Part shown: one piece after another, positions 12,224 through 22,051 of the stretch
Layout: each line of letters starts with the position of its first letter
Position numbering within the stretch: position 1 is the stretch's first letter
Assembly (NCBI RefSeq): GCF_000421665.1
Contig: NZ_ATXL01000013.1
Coordinates: 1 to 49,974, forward strand
Length of the DNA stretch: 49,974 bases
Direction of reading: 5' to 3'
Source of the DNA: Bavariicoccus seileri WCC 4188
GTDB taxonomy: Bacteria > Bacillota > Bacilli > Lactobacillales > Aerococcaceae
The notes under the pieces: generated by a model
What the model was told of the DNA's origin: nothing
Databases searched by the model: none
What the model saw: only the letters and a program-made list of their open reading frames with translations
Position numbers and translations under genes: made by a program

Positions 12224-13141
12224 TCAATCATCTAGTTCTATTCCCAATACATCTAGGATACGCATCAAATCAGAAGACGATAAATACTCTATCTGGATTT
12301 TTCCAGAATCTTTTTGAGGTCCAGCGGGGTTGATCGAGACTGAAGTACCAAACTTATCCATCAAGCGATCTTCACTTGCTAGAATATAAGGTGATTTTTT
12401 GATTTCTTTCCGCTCTCTTTTTGGTTTTTGCTTAGGCGCATCCAAAATCGTTTGAATCAGTTCTTCTGTTTGTCTAACAGTCAATCCTTTTTTGATAATA
12501 TCTTTCGTGAGGTCAACGATATCACGTTCATTGCTTAAAGCCAATAACGCTCTTGCATGACCAACAGATAATTGGTTTTCTTCTAATGCGGTTTGCGTTT
12601 TGACTGGCAATGACAATAGCCGAACAAAATTTGCAATATAGGGTCTACTTTTCCCAACCCGCATTGCGACATCCTGTTGGGTCAATTTTAATTCTTTCAT
12701 CAGCGTTTGGTAGGCTTTAGCTTCTTCAATAGCATTCAAGTCTTCCCGTTGTAGATTTTCAACAACAGCTATTTGAATCATCGTTTCTTCATTATAATCA
12801 CGAATAATAGCTGGAATGGTTTCTTTTTGAGCTAACTTACTAGCCCTTAGCCTTCTTTCTCCAGCAATCACATCATAACCTTTGATTGTTGATCGACGAA
12901 CAATAATCGGCTGAAAAACACCATTTTCAGTAATGGAATCGGCTAACTCTTGTAGACTCGTTTCATCGAAGAGTTGCCTTGGTTGATAAGGATTAGGCCT
13001 GATATCAGACACTTTGAGAATCACAACAGATTCTTCATCATGGTTGATCTCTTCAATCGCTTCTAAAGAATCTTCATCATAGGCAGAATTGAACAATGCA
13101 TCGATTCCCCGTCCTAAACCTTTATTATGTTTTTTAACCAT
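12224..13141 (-). CDS. parB: Chromosome partitioning protein ParB (Spo0J)
   Basis: A 305-aa CTP-dependent DNA clamp that loads at parS and spreads along the origin region. The N-terminal domain has box I (RPNPYQPR) and the CTP-binding GERRLRASK motif. A KorB-like helix-turn-helix follows at about residues 140-200 (LTQQDVAMRVGKSRPYIAN, then LSVGHARALL) and recognises parS. The C-terminal 50 residues resemble the dimerisation domain. It overlaps parA by 8 nt, so translation is probably coupled. Its likely sites are the three perfect parS sequences at 44.0-44.6 kb; I saw none inside this gene. Confidence 0.95.
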   Translation of the reverse strand: MVKKHNKGLGRGIDALFNSAYDEDSLEAIEEINHDEESVVILKVSDIRPNPYQPRQLFDETSLQELADSITENGVFQPIIVRRSTIKGYDVIAGERRLRASKLAQKETIPAIIRDYNEETMIQIAVVENLQREDLNAIEEAKAYQTLMKELKLTQQDVAMRVGKSRPYIANFVRLLSLPVKTQTALEENQLSVGHARALLALSNERDIVDLTKDIIKKGLTVRQTEELIQTILDAPKQKPKRERKEIKKSPYILASEDRLMDKFGTSVSINPAGPQKDSGKIQIEYLSSSDLMRILDVLGIELDD

Positions 13142-13895
13142 TTGCCATCACTTCCTTAGACAAGCTCAAATAGACCTCTGCACCCTTAGATTTCGGATCA
13201 TAATCAATGATTGATTGTCCATAACTTGGTGCTTCTGAAAGTCGTACATTCCTTGGAATAATCGTTTGGTAAACCTTTTCTTGAAAATACTTGATCACTT
13301 CATTTTTGACTTCCGTTCCCAGATTCGTCCGTGCATCAAACATCGTCAGTAGAACACCTTCAATTTTTAAGCGAGAATTAAAATGCTTTCGAACCATGGT
13401 AATGGTATTCATCAATTGTGATAATCCTTCAAGCGCATAATACTCACATTGGACGGGAATCAAAACCGTGTCACTTGCTGTAAATGCATTGATTGTTAAA
13501 TGCCCTAACGAGGGTGGACAATCTATCAATATAAAATCATAAGTTGTTTCAAGCGATTGAATCGCCTGATTCAATCGTTGCTCCCTTTTTTGTTGCGTGG
13601 TCAACTCGATTTCAGCACCGGCCAGCTGGATGCTAGAAGGAACGACCCATAACCCTTCACGTGAAGATGGTTGAATCACGTCGACTAAGGGAACATCATT
13701 GATCAAAACGTCATAAAGATCGTCTTCTAAACTTCCACGATTGATGCCTAATCCACTAGTCGCATTTCCTTGAGGATCAGCATCGATGAGCAACACTTTT
13801 TGACCATTATACGCTAATGCGGCTCCTAAATTGACGGTCGACGTCGTCTTACCGACACCACCCTTTTGATTTGCAACTGAAATAATTCGGGTCAC
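13134..13895 (-). CDS. parA: Chromosome partitioning ATPase ParA (Soj)
   Basis: A 253-aa ATPase of the MinD/ParA superfamily that drives ParB-parS positioning and, in other Firmicutes, regulates DnaA. The deviant Walker A is KGGVGKTTST (residues 11-20), with the signature lysine at the start, Walker A' is in LLIDADPQGNATSGLG and Walker B in FILIDCPPSLG. Length is typical of chromosomal Soj proteins. The start is GTG at 13895 after GGAGGAAACGCA. It heads a parA-parB pair. Confidence 0.96.
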   Translation of the reverse strand: MTRIISVANQKGGVGKTTSTVNLGAALAYNGQKVLLIDADPQGNATSGLGINRGSLEDDLYDVLINDVPLVDVIQPSSREGLWVVPSSIQLAGAEIELTTQQKREQRLNQAIQSLETTYDFILIDCPPSLGHLTINAFTASDTVLIPVQCEYYALEGLSQLMNTITMVRKHFNSRLKIEGVLLTMFDARTNLGTEVKNEVIKYFQEKVYQTIIPRNVRLSEAPSYGQSIIDYDPKSKGAEVYLSLSKEVMANG

Positions 13896-14019
13896 TGCGT
13901 TTCCTCCATTCTACCTTGATAGATCACTTGTATCCCTTTGACTCATTCCTTACACGATTGACTAAAAATCGCAATAATTCTACTATATCGTACCAAAAAA
14001 AAAGAAGATAAACCATAGA

Positions 14020-14125
14020 GGTTGTAGCACAAGCGTTCAACTTTATGCCATAAGGCAAGATAGCAGAAAATTTGTAATTTTTGAGCTAGATTGACTTATG
14101 GACGAAAAGTTGCTTGGGCTACACC
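14020..14125. repeat. Structured repeat, unit 1
   Basis: This stretch folds on paper into one long interrupted hairpin. The outer stem is GTAGC-CAAGC (14024-14034) with GCTTG-GCTAC (14112-14122), extended by GGT/ACC. Next come CAACTTT (14038-14044)/AAAGTTG (14106-14112), CCATAAG (14048-14054)/CTTATGG (14095-14101), and a terminal TAGC...AATT/AATT...GCTA stem (14061-14088). A second unit with the same plan follows 116 bp later. I do not recognise the family. Confidence 0.75.
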
Positions 14126-14135
14126 GTTTAATAGA

Positions 14136-14242
14136 GGTTGTTCAATCAGCGCTTAGCTTCGAGAGATAAGGAAAGCTACCTGAAAATTTTTAATTTTCAA
14201 GGGAGATTAACTTATAGTCGAAGAAGCTGATGATTGAACACC
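14136..14242. repeat. Structured repeat, unit 2
   Basis: Same architecture as unit 1 but with a different outer stem: GTTCAAT (14140-14146) pairs with ATTGAAC (14233-14239), plus GGT/ACC and an AGC/GCT step. Inside, the ATAAGG...AGATTNACTTAT frame and a terminal CCTGAAAATT/AATTTTCAAGG hairpin are retained. The change of outer-stem sequence with pairing kept suggests that structure is under selection. A 21-bp direct repeat joins the units (14121-14141 and 14238-14258). Confidence 0.75.
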
Positions 14243-14252
14243 GTTTAATAGA

Positions 14253-14300
14253 GGTTGTAGCACAAGCTCCTTCTTTTACCCAAATAGCGACCTATCTGAA
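14253..14300. repeat. Structured repeat, truncated unit 3
   Basis: GGTTGTAGCACAAGC (14253-14267) repeats the 5' arm of unit 1 exactly, 117 bp after unit 2 begins. The expected 3' arm is missing, so this copy is cut off before the terminator at 14314. Confidence 0.6.
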
Positions 14301-14313
14301 AACAAGACCTTAA

Positions 14314-14344
14314 AAAACTGTGACATAGCCGTTGTCACAGTTTT
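14314..14344. terminator. Terminator of the pdp-deoC transcript
   Basis: Perfect arms AAAACTGTGACA (14314-14325) and TGTCACAGTTTT (14333-14344) with a 7-nt loop. On the minus strand it lies 138 bp past the pdp stop and ends in T6. It can act in both directions. Confidence 0.85.
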
Positions 14345-14481
14345 ACTAAGCGAAAGTTTTCTTCATATGATGATTGGGCCTATCTCTTTACACTAACATC
14401 ATCCATCTAACTACTTTATCCATATACTTTACCTTACAACATTACCAACTATCTAGCACAACCACTAGTTCATCACTAACA

Positions 14482-15786
14482 TTACTCAGTTGTAACAATA
14501 TCATAAACCAATGGTGGTAACTCTGGTTTTTCCCCAATTTCAATCGTGCCATACAACTTATCTTCTACTTCTGAAACATCTTCTCGGTTACTATAAATTG
14601 TTAGAAGAGACTCGCCAGCAGTGACATGATCACCGATTCTTTTGTGCATCACGAGACCAACACCATAATCGATTTCGTCATCCTTAACAGCTCTGCCTGC
14701 TCCTAATAGCATCGCAGCAAGGCCAATTTGCTCAGCATCTTTAATATTGACGTACCCACTCGTAGTTGCCGGTAAATCAAATTGATAGGTTGCTTGTGGT
14801 AAGAAGTCGTAAGTCGTCACTACTTCTTCATTACCGCCTTGTGCCTTGATCAATTTTTGAAACTGTTCAAGTGCTTTTCCACTTGTAATCTGTTCTTTTA
14901 ACAGTTGCTTAGCCTCAGCTACTGTAGTAGCTTTTTGAGCTAATACAACCATTTGTGCTCCAAGTTCAAACGCAAGATCTGTTAAAGCTTTAGGCCCTTT
15001 CCCCTTCAAAACCTCTATGGCTTCGATAACTTCCAGGGCATTACCAACTGCATTTCCTAATGGTTGCGACATATCTGAGATGACAGCCACTGTTTTCCGA
15101 CCAGCATCATTACCAATTTGTACCATCGCCTCAGCAAGTTTCCGAGCCTCTTCTGGTGTCTTCATAAAGGCACCAGACCCTACTTTGACATCTAAGCAAA
15201 TAGCATCAGATCCAGCCGCTATTTTTTTACTCATGATTGAACTTGCAATCAACGGGATACTCCCCACTGTTGCCGTCACGTCTCTTAGGGCATATAATTT
15301 CTTATCGGCAGGAGTCAAATTACCTGTTTGTCCTACAATCGCGATTTTATCACGATTGACATGAGCAATGAACTCTTTAGTCGTCAACTCAATATGAAAT
15401 CCTGGGATTGATTCTAGTTTGTCGATTGTCCCACCTGTGTGGCCTAGGCCTCTACCAGACATCTTGGCAACTGGAATCCCCAACGAAGCTACTAGTGGAC
15501 CTAACACGAGCGTCGTCGTGTCCGCTACACCACCAGTTGAATGTTTATCCACTTTGACACCATTGATTTTTGAAAGATCGATAGTATCTCCCGACTTGAC
15601 CATTGCTCTTGTGAGCCATAAACGTTCATCAGGCGTCATATCTTTAAAATAGATTGCCATGAGCAAAGCACTCATTTGATAGTCTGGAATAGTTTCTTCG
15701 GTATACCCTTTGATCAAAAAGTCAATTTCCTGTTTCGTCAATGCTTTTCCGTGTTGCTTCTTCTCAATCAATTCAACGACGCGCAT
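14482..15786 (-). CDS. pdp: Pyrimidine-nucleoside phosphorylase
   Basis: A 434-aa enzyme that phosphorolyses uridine, thymidine and deoxyuridine, releasing the base and (deoxy)ribose-1-phosphate. The family signature is [20 protein letters not shown], with the phosphate-binding KxSTGG as KHSTGGVAD. The alpha/beta domain and C-terminal barrel-sandwich hybrid domain (residues about 340-434) are complete. TAAGGAG precedes the ATG. It follows deoC by 11 bases, so both form a deoxynucleoside salvage operon. Length and motifs cannot fully separate Pdp from thymidine phosphorylase DeoA; Pdp is usual in Firmicutes. Confidence 0.93.
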   Translation of the reverse strand: MRVVELIEKKQHGKALTKQEIDFLIKGYTEETIPDYQMSALLMAIYFKDMTPDERLWLTRAMVKSGDTIDLSKINGVKVDKHSTGGVADTTTLVLGPLVASLGIPVAKMSGRGLGHTGGTIDKLESIPGFHIELTTKEFIAHVNRDKIAIVGQTGNLTPADKKLYALRDVTATVGSIPLIASSIMSKKIAAGSDAICLDVKVGSGAFMKTPEEARKLAEAMVQIGNDAGRKTVAVISDMSQPLGNAVGNALEVIEAIEVLKGKGPKALTDLAFELGAQMVVLAQKATTVAEAKQLLKEQITSGKALEQFQKLIKAQGGNEEVVTTYDFLPQATYQFDLPATTSGYVNIKDAEQIGLAAMLLGAGRAVKDDEIDYGVGLVMHKRIGDHVTAGESLLTIYSNREDVSEVEDKLYGTIEIGEKPELPPLVYDIVTTE

Positions 15787-15797
15787 AATGACTCTCC

Positions 15798-16463
15798 TTA
15801 GTTATTCTCTTTGGCCTCTTCTAAAACGATTTGAACGCCAGCACTTGCACCAATCCTGGTTGCACCAGCTGCAATCATATCACGTGCTTCTGACAAGTTA
15901 TGGACACCACCTGAGGCCTTGACCCCTACAGTATCAGGGACAGCTGCACTCATGATTTTGACTGCTTCAATAGTCGCGCCGCCAGTCGAGAATCCAGTAG
16001 ACGTCTTCACGAAATCTGCTCCTGCTTTTACTGCCAATTCGCTAGCCTTTTTTATCTCTTCATCTTTCAATAGACAAGTCTCTAAAATAACCTTGACCAC
16101 TGCTTTATGATTACTAGCTTCAACAACGGCACGAATGTCTTTTTCAACGGTGTCGTAGTCATGGTCGATCATTGCCCCAATGTTTATAACCATATCGATT
16201 TCTTGTGCCCCATTATTGATAGCATCGGTAGCTTCAAAAGCTTTAACTGTAGTCGTGTTGGCTCCCAGAGGAAATCCAATAACCGTACAGACTAAGACAT
16301 TTGAGTCTTTTAGTTGCTCACTAGCATAGTTGACCCAAAACGGATTGACGCAAACAGAAGCAAATTGATACTGTTTTGCTTCTGCGATTAATTGGTCTAT
16401 TTGCTTCTTCGTCGTATTGGGTTTAAGAGCTGTATGATCAACAAAACTTGCAATAGTTGTCAT
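15798..16463 (-). CDS. deoC: Deoxyribose-phosphate aldolase DeoC
   Basis: A 221-aa class I aldolase that splits 2-deoxyribose-5-phosphate into glyceraldehyde-3-phosphate and acetaldehyde. The catalytic Schiff-base lysine is in [12 protein letters not shown] and the proton-relay lysine in GVKASGG, with the supporting Asp in [17 protein letters not shown] good AAAGGTGAG precedes the ATG. It is first in a two-gene operon with pdp. The phosphopentomutase that normally links the two steps is not in this window, so it must be encoded elsewhere for the pathway to work. Confidence 0.96.
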   Translation of the reverse strand: MTTIASFVDHTALKPNTTKKQIDQLIAEAKQYQFASVCVNPFWVNYASEQLKDSNVLVCTVIGFPLGANTTTVKAFEATDAINNGAQEIDMVINIGAMIDHDYDTVEKDIRAVVEASNHKAVVKVILETCLLKDEEIKKASELAVKAGADFVKTSTGFSTGGATIEAVKIMSAAVPDTVGVKASGGVHNLSEARDMIAAGATRIGASAGVQIVLEEAKENN

Positions 16464-16522
16464 GTTAATTTCTCACCTTTCATCGTGTCTTTAAACTGTC
16501 ATTAGAAACTAGAATCACATCA

Positions 16523-17242
16523 TCATACGATAGGGTTTCTATTTGGTTTGCCGGCTTGTCTTGGATACTTTCGGGGTGTTTTTTTAACTTTTTCAATCAA
16601 AATGATATCTCTATCACTGTGGTCGCTAGGTAAGGTCAAAGAAACGCTTTTAACAACTTTTCCGCCTAAAACTGTGATTGCTTTTTGAGCCATAAGTTCT
16701 TCCTCTTGTGCCTTTGCCCCTTTTAATGCTGCAAAATGACCGGATACCCGAGCAAACGGCAAACAGAGTTCTGCCAACACATTCAATCGTGCGACTGCTC
16801 TTGCAGTCACTAGATCAAATCTTTCTCGTAGTAGCGGGTCTTGACCTGCATCTTCTGCTCTTTGATGGATTAACGTCACATCTTCCAGCCCCAAGTCATC
16901 ACTTAACTCTTTTAGGAATGTAATCCGCTTATTTAAAGAATCAACGATTGTAACTTTCAAATGAGGAAAAACGATTTTCAGTGGGATACTCGGAAAACCA
17001 GCTCCCGCTCCAACATCCATGATAGTCGAAACCTGAGATAGGTCCATCACAGCAGTCAAAGATAAAGAATCATAAAAATGCTTTTCATACACTTCTGATT
17101 GATCAGTAATGGCAGTCAAATTGATTTTCCCATTCCAAGTCGTTAGTAAGTCATAATAACGGTCAAACTGTTCCAACTGTTTATCTGTTAGGTCGATCTG
17201 CCAGTTTTGTGCAATCATTTCGGTGAATTGCAACTCATCCAT
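16523..17242 (-). CDS. rsmG: 16S rRNA (guanine(527)-N7)-methyltransferase RsmG
   Basis: A 239-aa SAM-dependent methyltransferase that makes m7G527 in 16S rRNA, near the streptomycin-sensitive region. The SAM-binding motif is DVGAGAGFPSIPLKI, preceded by WNGKINLTAI and followed by LKELSDDLGL and the RAVARLNVLAELCLP stretch. The C-terminal tail is basic. The ATG at 17242 is preferred, being 8 bases after AAGGAG; the GTG at 17251 overlaps that ribosome binding site and would add only three residues. It lies downstream of mnmG, the common order in Firmicutes. Confidence 0.95.
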   Translation of the reverse strand: MDELQFTEMIAQNWQIDLTDKQLEQFDRYYDLLTTWNGKINLTAITDQSEVYEKHFYDSLSLTAVMDLSQVSTIMDVGAGAGFPSIPLKIVFPHLKVTIVDSLNKRITFLKELSDDLGLEDVTLIHQRAEDAGQDPLLRERFDLVTARAVARLNVLAELCLPFARVSGHFAALKGAKAQEEELMAQKAITVLGGKVVKSVSLTLPSDHSDRDIILIEKVKKTPRKYPRQAGKPNRNPIV

Positions 17243-17297
17243 TCGTGGCACTCCTTCTCCTGTGACATCCTTCTCTTGTCTTATTATCTATCTTACC

Positions 17298-19190
17298 TTA
17301 TTTTACTTTAGCGATTCTACCTTGTTCAACATAAATCATCAAAACAGAGATATCAGCTGGGTTAACGCCACTGATTCGACTTGCTTGAGCGATTGTTTCA
17401 GGTTGAATCAATTTTAGCCGTTGCTTAGCTTCAGTCGCTAGTCCGTTGATGGCATCGTAATCGATATGTTCAGGTATTTTCTTTTCTTCCATTCGTTTGA
17501 GCTTCTTCACTTTTTCGATGGCTTTAGCGATATATCCTTCATATTTGACTTGTATCTCGACTTGTTCCTTTTCTTCAACAGTCAACGTCTCACTACTAGG
17601 AGCAAATTCCAACAAACGGTCATAGCTTATTTCTGGTCGTTTCAACAATTCACTGAATAGTATGCCATCTTTTAAAGGAGCTGATCCAATTTCAGTCAAG
17701 TAGTTACTAACTGGATCGTTAGGTTTAAAGCGAAATTGTGTAATACGCTTTAATTCTGCTTTGATTGCAGCTTTTTTCTCACAGAAGTTGGCATACCGTT
17801 GATCATCAATCATTCCTAGCTCGTGGCCCTTTTCGGTCAATCTGAGATCTGCATTATCATGCCGTAAAAGTAACCGATATTCAGCACGAGATGTCAACAA
17901 ACGGTATGGTTCCGTTGTTCCTTTTGTGACAAGGTCATCAATCATCACACCAATATAGGCATCACTTCTCTTAAGAATAAACGGCTCTTTATCTTGGGCC
18001 TTGAGTGCAGCGTTGATGCCTGCCATAATACCCTGCCCAGCAGCTTCTTCATAGCCTGACGTCCCATTCATTTGTCCGGCAGTAAACAAGGCGTTTATCC
18101 GTTTTGTCTCGAGTGATGGACGTAGTTGATGTGGAATCATCACGTCATATTCAATCGCATAACCCGGTCGCATCATCTTAACTTGTTCAAGACCTGGAAC
18201 ACTCTTGATCATTTCTACTTGTATTTCTTCAGGTAGCGACGTTGATAAACCTTGAAGGTACACTTCATCTGTCATTTCACCTTCCGGTTCCAAAAAGATT
18301 TGGTGTCTTGGCTTATCACTAAACCGAACGATTTTATCTTCAATTGAGGGACAATACCTAGCTCCAACACCTTCTACGATGCCGGTAAACATTGGTGCAC
18401 GATCTAGGTTTTCTCGAATAATCTCATGTGTTTCTTCTGTGGTATAGGTCAACCAACATGGAACTTGGTCTGTGCGATAGCTTTCTAAATCGGAGGTAAA
18501 GCTGAAAAGATGTGGTTCAACATCTCCAGGTTGTATCTCCGTCTTAGAATAATCAATCGTATTGCCGTGAACGCGCGGTGGCGTCCCTGTCTTAAACCTT
18601 GCTAACTCAAAACCAAGTTCTAATAGATGTTCCGACAATTTGATACTTGGTTGGCTATTATTAGGACCGGAAGAATACTTTAGCTCTCCAATAATAATTT
18701 GCCCTCTAGAAGAGGTTCCAGCAGTCAAAACAACTGCTTTTGACCGATAGATCGCACCTGTGTGGGTAATAATACCTCGGGCGGTTCCTTCTTCAATCAC
18801 AAGACGTTGTGCAATGCCTTGTTTTAAGTCTAGATGGTCCTCTAACTCGATTGTATGTTTCATTGTTTGGGCATACAGAGCCTTATCTGCTTGTGCCCTG
18901 AGTGCCCTAACAGCTGGTCCTTTACCAGTATTCAATAAACGCATTTGAATATAGGTTTTATCGATATTTCGGCCCATTTCACCACCTAGGGCATCGATTT
19001 CTCTTACAACAACGCCTTTAGCTGGTCCACCTATGGAAGGATTACAAGGCATAAACGCCAACATCTCCAAATTAAGGGTCAACAATAGCGTATTTTGCCC
19101 CATTCGAGCACTCGCAAGAGCTGCTTCACATCCGGCATGTCCGGCCCCAACGACAATCACATCATAAGATCCTGCTTCATATGTTCTCAT
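17298..19190 (-). CDS. mnmG: tRNA uridine-5-carboxymethylaminomethyl modification enzyme MnmG
   Basis: A 630-aa FAD- and NADH-binding subunit which, with MnmE, installs the cmnm5 group on U34 of several tRNAs. The dinucleotide fold begins [16 protein letters not shown], followed by [12 protein letters not shown] and the second nucleotide motif around LTAGTSSRG. The C-terminal MnmE-binding helical domain is complete (ending [12 protein letters not shown]). The ATG at 19190 is chosen because AGGTGAAAAA lies just before it. It starts 8 bases after the mnmE stop, so the two subunits are probably co-translated. The frame to 19214 would overlap mnmE and has no better start. Confidence 0.97.
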   Translation of the reverse strand: MRTYEAGSYDVIVVGAGHAGCEAALASARMGQNTLLLTLNLEMLAFMPCNPSIGGPAKGVVVREIDALGGEMGRNIDKTYIQMRLLNTGKGPAVRALRAQADKALYAQTMKHTIELEDHLDLKQGIAQRLVIEEGTARGIITHTGAIYRSKAVVLTAGTSSRGQIIIGELKYSSGPNNSQPSIKLSEHLLELGFELARFKTGTPPRVHGNTIDYSKTEIQPGDVEPHLFSFTSDLESYRTDQVPCWLTYTTEETHEIIRENLDRAPMFTGIVEGVGARYCPSIEDKIVRFSDKPRHQIFLEPEGEMTDEVYLQGLSTSLPEEIQVEMIKSVPGLEQVKMMRPGYAIEYDVMIPHQLRPSLETKRINALFTAGQMNGTSGYEEAAGQGIMAGINAALKAQDKEPFILKRSDAYIGVMIDDLVTKGTTEPYRLLTSRAEYRLLLRHDNADLRLTEKGHELGMIDDQRYANFCEKKAAIKAELKRITQFRFKPNDPVSNYLTEIGSAPLKDGILFSELLKRPEISYDRLLEFAPSSETLTVEEKEQVEIQVKYEGYIAKAIEKVKKLKRMEEKKIPEHIDYDAINGLATEAKQRLKLIQPETIAQASRISGVNPADISVLMIYVEQGRIAKVK

Positions 19191-19198
19191 TTTTTCAC

Positions 19199-20593
19199 CT
19201 ATTTTCCTAAACAAAATTGACTAAACAATTGTGTCAACAACTCATCTTGAACACTTTCGCCTGTTATTTCACCAAGTAAGTCCCAAGCCCTGGTAAAATC
19301 GATTTGAATCAAATCTACTGGTACTTGCTGCTCACAGGCATTCAATACCTCATCAAGACATTTATCTGCCTTCTTCAAGAGATCGATATGTCTAACATTT
19401 GAGATATAAGTCGCATCTCTTTCTGCGATCTTACCATCCATAAAGAGATCCATAATACTTTTTTCTAATGCATCGATGCCAACTTGTTCAAGCATGGAGG
19501 TTTCGATTACTTGATCAGTGGTCACCAATAGTAACTCTAGCTGTACACGATCCAACTGTTGGGTTAGATCCGTCTTATTCAATAAGATTAGTCTTTTCTT
19601 GTCTGCTGTGGCAGCAATCAAGGCCCTATCTGATTCACTTAACGGTTCTGAACGATTGAGGAGCAGTAATACTAAGTCTGCTTCTTCTAAAGCTTTACGA
19701 CTACGGGCCACACCAATTTGCTCTACAACATCAGTTGTCTCCCGAATTCCTGCTGTATCAACTAGCTCTAGTGGAATACCATTGATAGTGATTGTCTCCT
19801 CAATCGTATCTCTGGTGGTCCCGGCAACTTCCGTCACGATTGCTTTCTCTTCTTGAATCAAATTATTCAATAAACTCGATTTTCCGACATTAGGTCGTCC
19901 AATGATAGCCGTTTTAATCCCGTCTCTGATGATTCTTCCTTGTCGAGATTGTTTCAGTAGTTCAGCAATCCGTTCCTTGATGTGCTTAGCCGTATGACTG
20001 AGTGCTGTAAGTGAGATATCTTCCGCATCGTCATATTCAGGATAATCGATTGTCACTTCTACTTGAGCTAGTGTCTGTAACATCTCCTGTCTAAGGTCTT
20101 TGATTTTACTTGATAATCGGCCACTCAATTGGCCCATTGCAAGATCCATCGCTCGATCGCTCTTCGCTTTGATCAAATCCATCACTGCTTCTGCTTGAGA
20201 AAGGTCTATCCTACCGTTTAAGAATGCTCGTTTTGTAAACTCACCTGGTTCCGCTAACCTAGCACCCGCATCTAACAAATTTTCTAAAATGCGTTTTACC
20301 GCTTGATTGCCACCATGACAATTGATTTCTATAACGTCTTCACGCGTGAACGTTTTTGGAGCTCTCATCACACTGACCATCACTTCGTCAATATCTTGTC
20401 CTAAATCATTGCTGACAACTTTTCCGTAATTGATTGTATGGCTCTTTACAGCCGATAATGACTGATGGTGCACTAAACGCACAATGTGATTGCATATGGT
20501 TATTGCATCCGGACCACTCACACGTACGATTCCAATAGCCCCTTCGCCAAGTGCCGTTGAGATAGCTGCAATTGTATCTACTTCATTGATCAT
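19199..20593 (-). CDS. mnmE: tRNA modification GTPase MnmE
   Basis: A 464-aa GTPase that partners MnmG in making cmnm5U34. The N-terminal folate-binding domain (about 1-120) and a helical domain surround an inserted G domain with G1 [10 protein letters not shown]3 DTAGIRET and G4 NKTD. The protein ends in FCLGK, a variant of the invariant C(I/L/V)GK tail with its catalytic cysteine. AAGGAGG precedes the ATG. It is the first gene of the mnmE-mnmG-rsmG cluster. Confidence 0.97.
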   Translation of the reverse strand: MINEVDTIAAISTALGEGAIGIVRVSGPDAITICNHIVRLVHHQSLSAVKSHTINYGKVVSNDLGQDIDEVMVSVMRAPKTFTREDVIEINCHGGNQAVKRILENLLDAGARLAEPGEFTKRAFLNGRIDLSQAEAVMDLIKAKSDRAMDLAMGQLSGRLSSKIKDLRQEMLQTLAQVEVTIDYPEYDDAEDISLTALSHTAKHIKERIAELLKQSRQGRIIRDGIKTAIIGRPNVGKSSLLNNLIQEEKAIVTEVAGTTRDTIEETITINGIPLELVDTAGIRETTDVVEQIGVARSRKALEEADLVLLLLNRSEPLSESDRALIAATADKKRLILLNKTDLTQQLDRVQLELLLVTTDQVIETSMLEQVGIDALEKSIMDLFMDGKIAERDATYISNVRHIDLLKKADKCLDEVLNACEQQVPVDLIQIDFTRAWDLLGEITGESVQDELLTQLFSQFCLGK

Positions 20594-20975
20594 TTTGGTC
20601 CTCCTTTTTGTTATTTTATAAACCGTTGACTAAGACCGAGATTCTTGATACTCAGTATCTCATTGCCTCATTGTCTTGATACTTATTATCTGTTGAATAC
20701 AAGAGTTTAAAACTCATAGCACCATTTCCAATAAAAAAAGTGCATACTACTCCCTTATATGGGAGTGTACACACTTTGACTGTGAAAACTCTGTTTTATT
20801 ATACCGAAAAAAAGCATAATTGCAACGTTTAGACGCTACTTTCCCAATTTTTCGCTATTACTTTTAGCTACTGCCTTATCTTCTTGACCCATCACTCAGT
20901 CGATAGCTATCAACATCAAAAGTCACCAAAAAATCACCGAAAAGGAACACTCAAGAATTGTTGACAGTTGACAAA
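20594..20975. other. Gene-free stretch upstream of mnmE
   Basis: No convincing gene is present. It holds the terminator at 20733-20777 and two 18-bp near-identical direct repeats of TCTTGATACTcAgTATCT type (20643-20660 and 20674-20691, 16 of 18 identical), the first containing the palindrome GATACTCAGTATC. These lie in the presumed mnmE promoter region and may bind a regulator. I looked for a pheromone-like small ORF next to the XRE-TPR gene and found none with a signal-like sequence. Confidence 0.5.
20733..20777 (-). terminator. Terminator after the XRE-TPR regulator
   Basis: Arms AAGTG..ACTCCC and GGGAGT..CACTT pair around a 6-nt loop, with a partly paired middle. On the minus strand the stem is followed by T7 (complement of 20733-20739). 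It separates the regulator gene from mnmE. Confidence 0.7.
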
Positions 20976-21836
20976 CTATTTTTTTAAATCACTTTCAATA
21001 CGTTGAATGCGTTCCTTAGTGAAGAAGACATTCGAAGAGTTTTGTTGTAAGCGATAGACGACTTGAGATCCTGTCATATCTTCAAGCGCATCCTCACTCA
21101 TCCCCATTTCGAACAAGGTATTTCCGCGTTCGTATAGTACCTCTCCAAGATGATAAATCGATTCCTTTGCCACTAATAGATCGATACAATCGGTTAGAGT
21201 TTTGATTGCTTCACCATTGCGGTGGAGCAGATGCTGATTTCGTCCTAAATGGTACATAATGTCAACATTCAAACGAAAATCATCTAATTTTTTGCTCACG
21301 AGCTGTGCTCGCTTCAAATAAGAGGTTGCTTTTAACTCATCATTTATTTTGGTATATATGACACCAATCGAATAAGCAACAAAGGCTTCTAATTTTCGAT
21401 TTTCAATGGCTGTTGCCTTGTCAAGCAACTCTGTTAATTGGCTTATACTTTCTTCATGATCATGATCGATATAAAAGACTAACTGACTATCTACCCAATG
21501 ATAAAACAGAACTTCTAATTCTGACAGATCTGTTCTTTTTAACTCGGTTTGGATAATTGCTTGTAGTGATAAATAGTCTTGACCACATAACATTGCTAAA
21601 ATCTGACGTTGATTGTGAACAAATAACTTTTTATCTGCAATATCTGATTCATTAAAAAAAGACTGAATTGGCAAACCAAGCCGCTGTGATATTTTGTAAA
21701 GAATATCAGTTCCTAACCCAATCTCCCCTTTTTCAACTCTGGAGATCAAGGTCTGACTACAAATATCTTGAGCAAGCTCCTTTTGCGACATATGTCGCTT
21801 CTGTCGTTCTATCTTTATACGATTGCCAATCTGCAT
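20976..21836 (-). CDS. XRE-family regulator with TPR domain (PlcR/Rgg-like)
   Basis: A 286-aa putative transcription factor. An XRE helix-turn-helix spans about residues 6-60 (QIGNRIKIERQKRHMSQKEL, SRVEKGEIG), followed by tetratricopeptide-like helical repeats over the remaining 220 residues. This layout is that of PlcR/Rgg/ComR regulators, which bind short peptides. The ATG at 21836 follows AAAGGAGTTGAAGC; the longer frame to 21863 has no such site. No cognate peptide gene was recognised in either flanking spacer, so the signal, if any, is unknown. It is a single-gene transcript bounded by terminators on both sides. Confidence 0.85.
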   Translation of the reverse strand: MQIGNRIKIERQKRHMSQKELAQDICSQTLISRVEKGEIGLGTDILYKISQRLGLPIQSFFNESDIADKKLFVHNQRQILAMLCGQDYLSLQAIIQTELKRTDLSELEVLFYHWVDSQLVFYIDHDHEESISQLTELLDKATAIENRKLEAFVAYSIGVIYTKINDELKATSYLKRAQLVSKKLDDFRLNVDIMYHLGRNQHLLHRNGEAIKTLTDCIDLLVAKESIYHLGEVLYERGNTLFEMGMSEDALEDMTGSQVVYRLQQNSSNVFFTKERIQRIESDLKK

Positions 21837-21923
21837 TGCTTCAACTCCTTTACTAAAACACATAATGATATTTTAAATCAGAAAAAGCGTTTTAGCAAAA
21901 CTTTTTATCTAGACTTTTTAAGA

Positions 21924-21959
21924 AAGAAGCTCTATTTCTAATTAGAAATAGAGCTTCTT
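21924..21959. terminator. Terminator after treR
   Basis: Perfect 15-bp arms AAGAAGCTCTATTTC (21924-21938) and GAAATAGAGCTTCTT (21945-21959). It sits between the treR stop and the XRE regulator and ends the treP-treR message on the minus strand. Confidence 0.85.
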
Positions 21960-22051
21960 ATTCTTAATATCATATTGTTTGAGGAATAACACCTTCAAAG
22001 AACACATTGTTTATGAAAACGTTTGTTAATTTTCGGTAATTTCATTTTCTT

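Noticed and set aside
12004-12333. 109-codon plus-strand ORF spanning the parB 3' end and the DUF951 gene
   Set aside because: Overlaps two well-supported minus-strand genes and has no family resemblance.
13656-13665. TTCACGTGAA inside parA as a possible parS
   Set aside because: Only the central 10 bases match; the outer bases needed for parS do not.
14020-14267. CRISPR array
   Set aside because: Units of about 116 bp with internal hairpins and no short unique spacers; no cas genes nearby.
15017-15364. 115-codon plus-strand ORF
   Set aside because: Antisense to the conserved core of pdp.
20790-20975. Small pheromone gene for the XRE-TPR regulator
   Set aside because: Short frames exist, but none has both a ribosome binding site and a signal-like or hydrophobic sequence.
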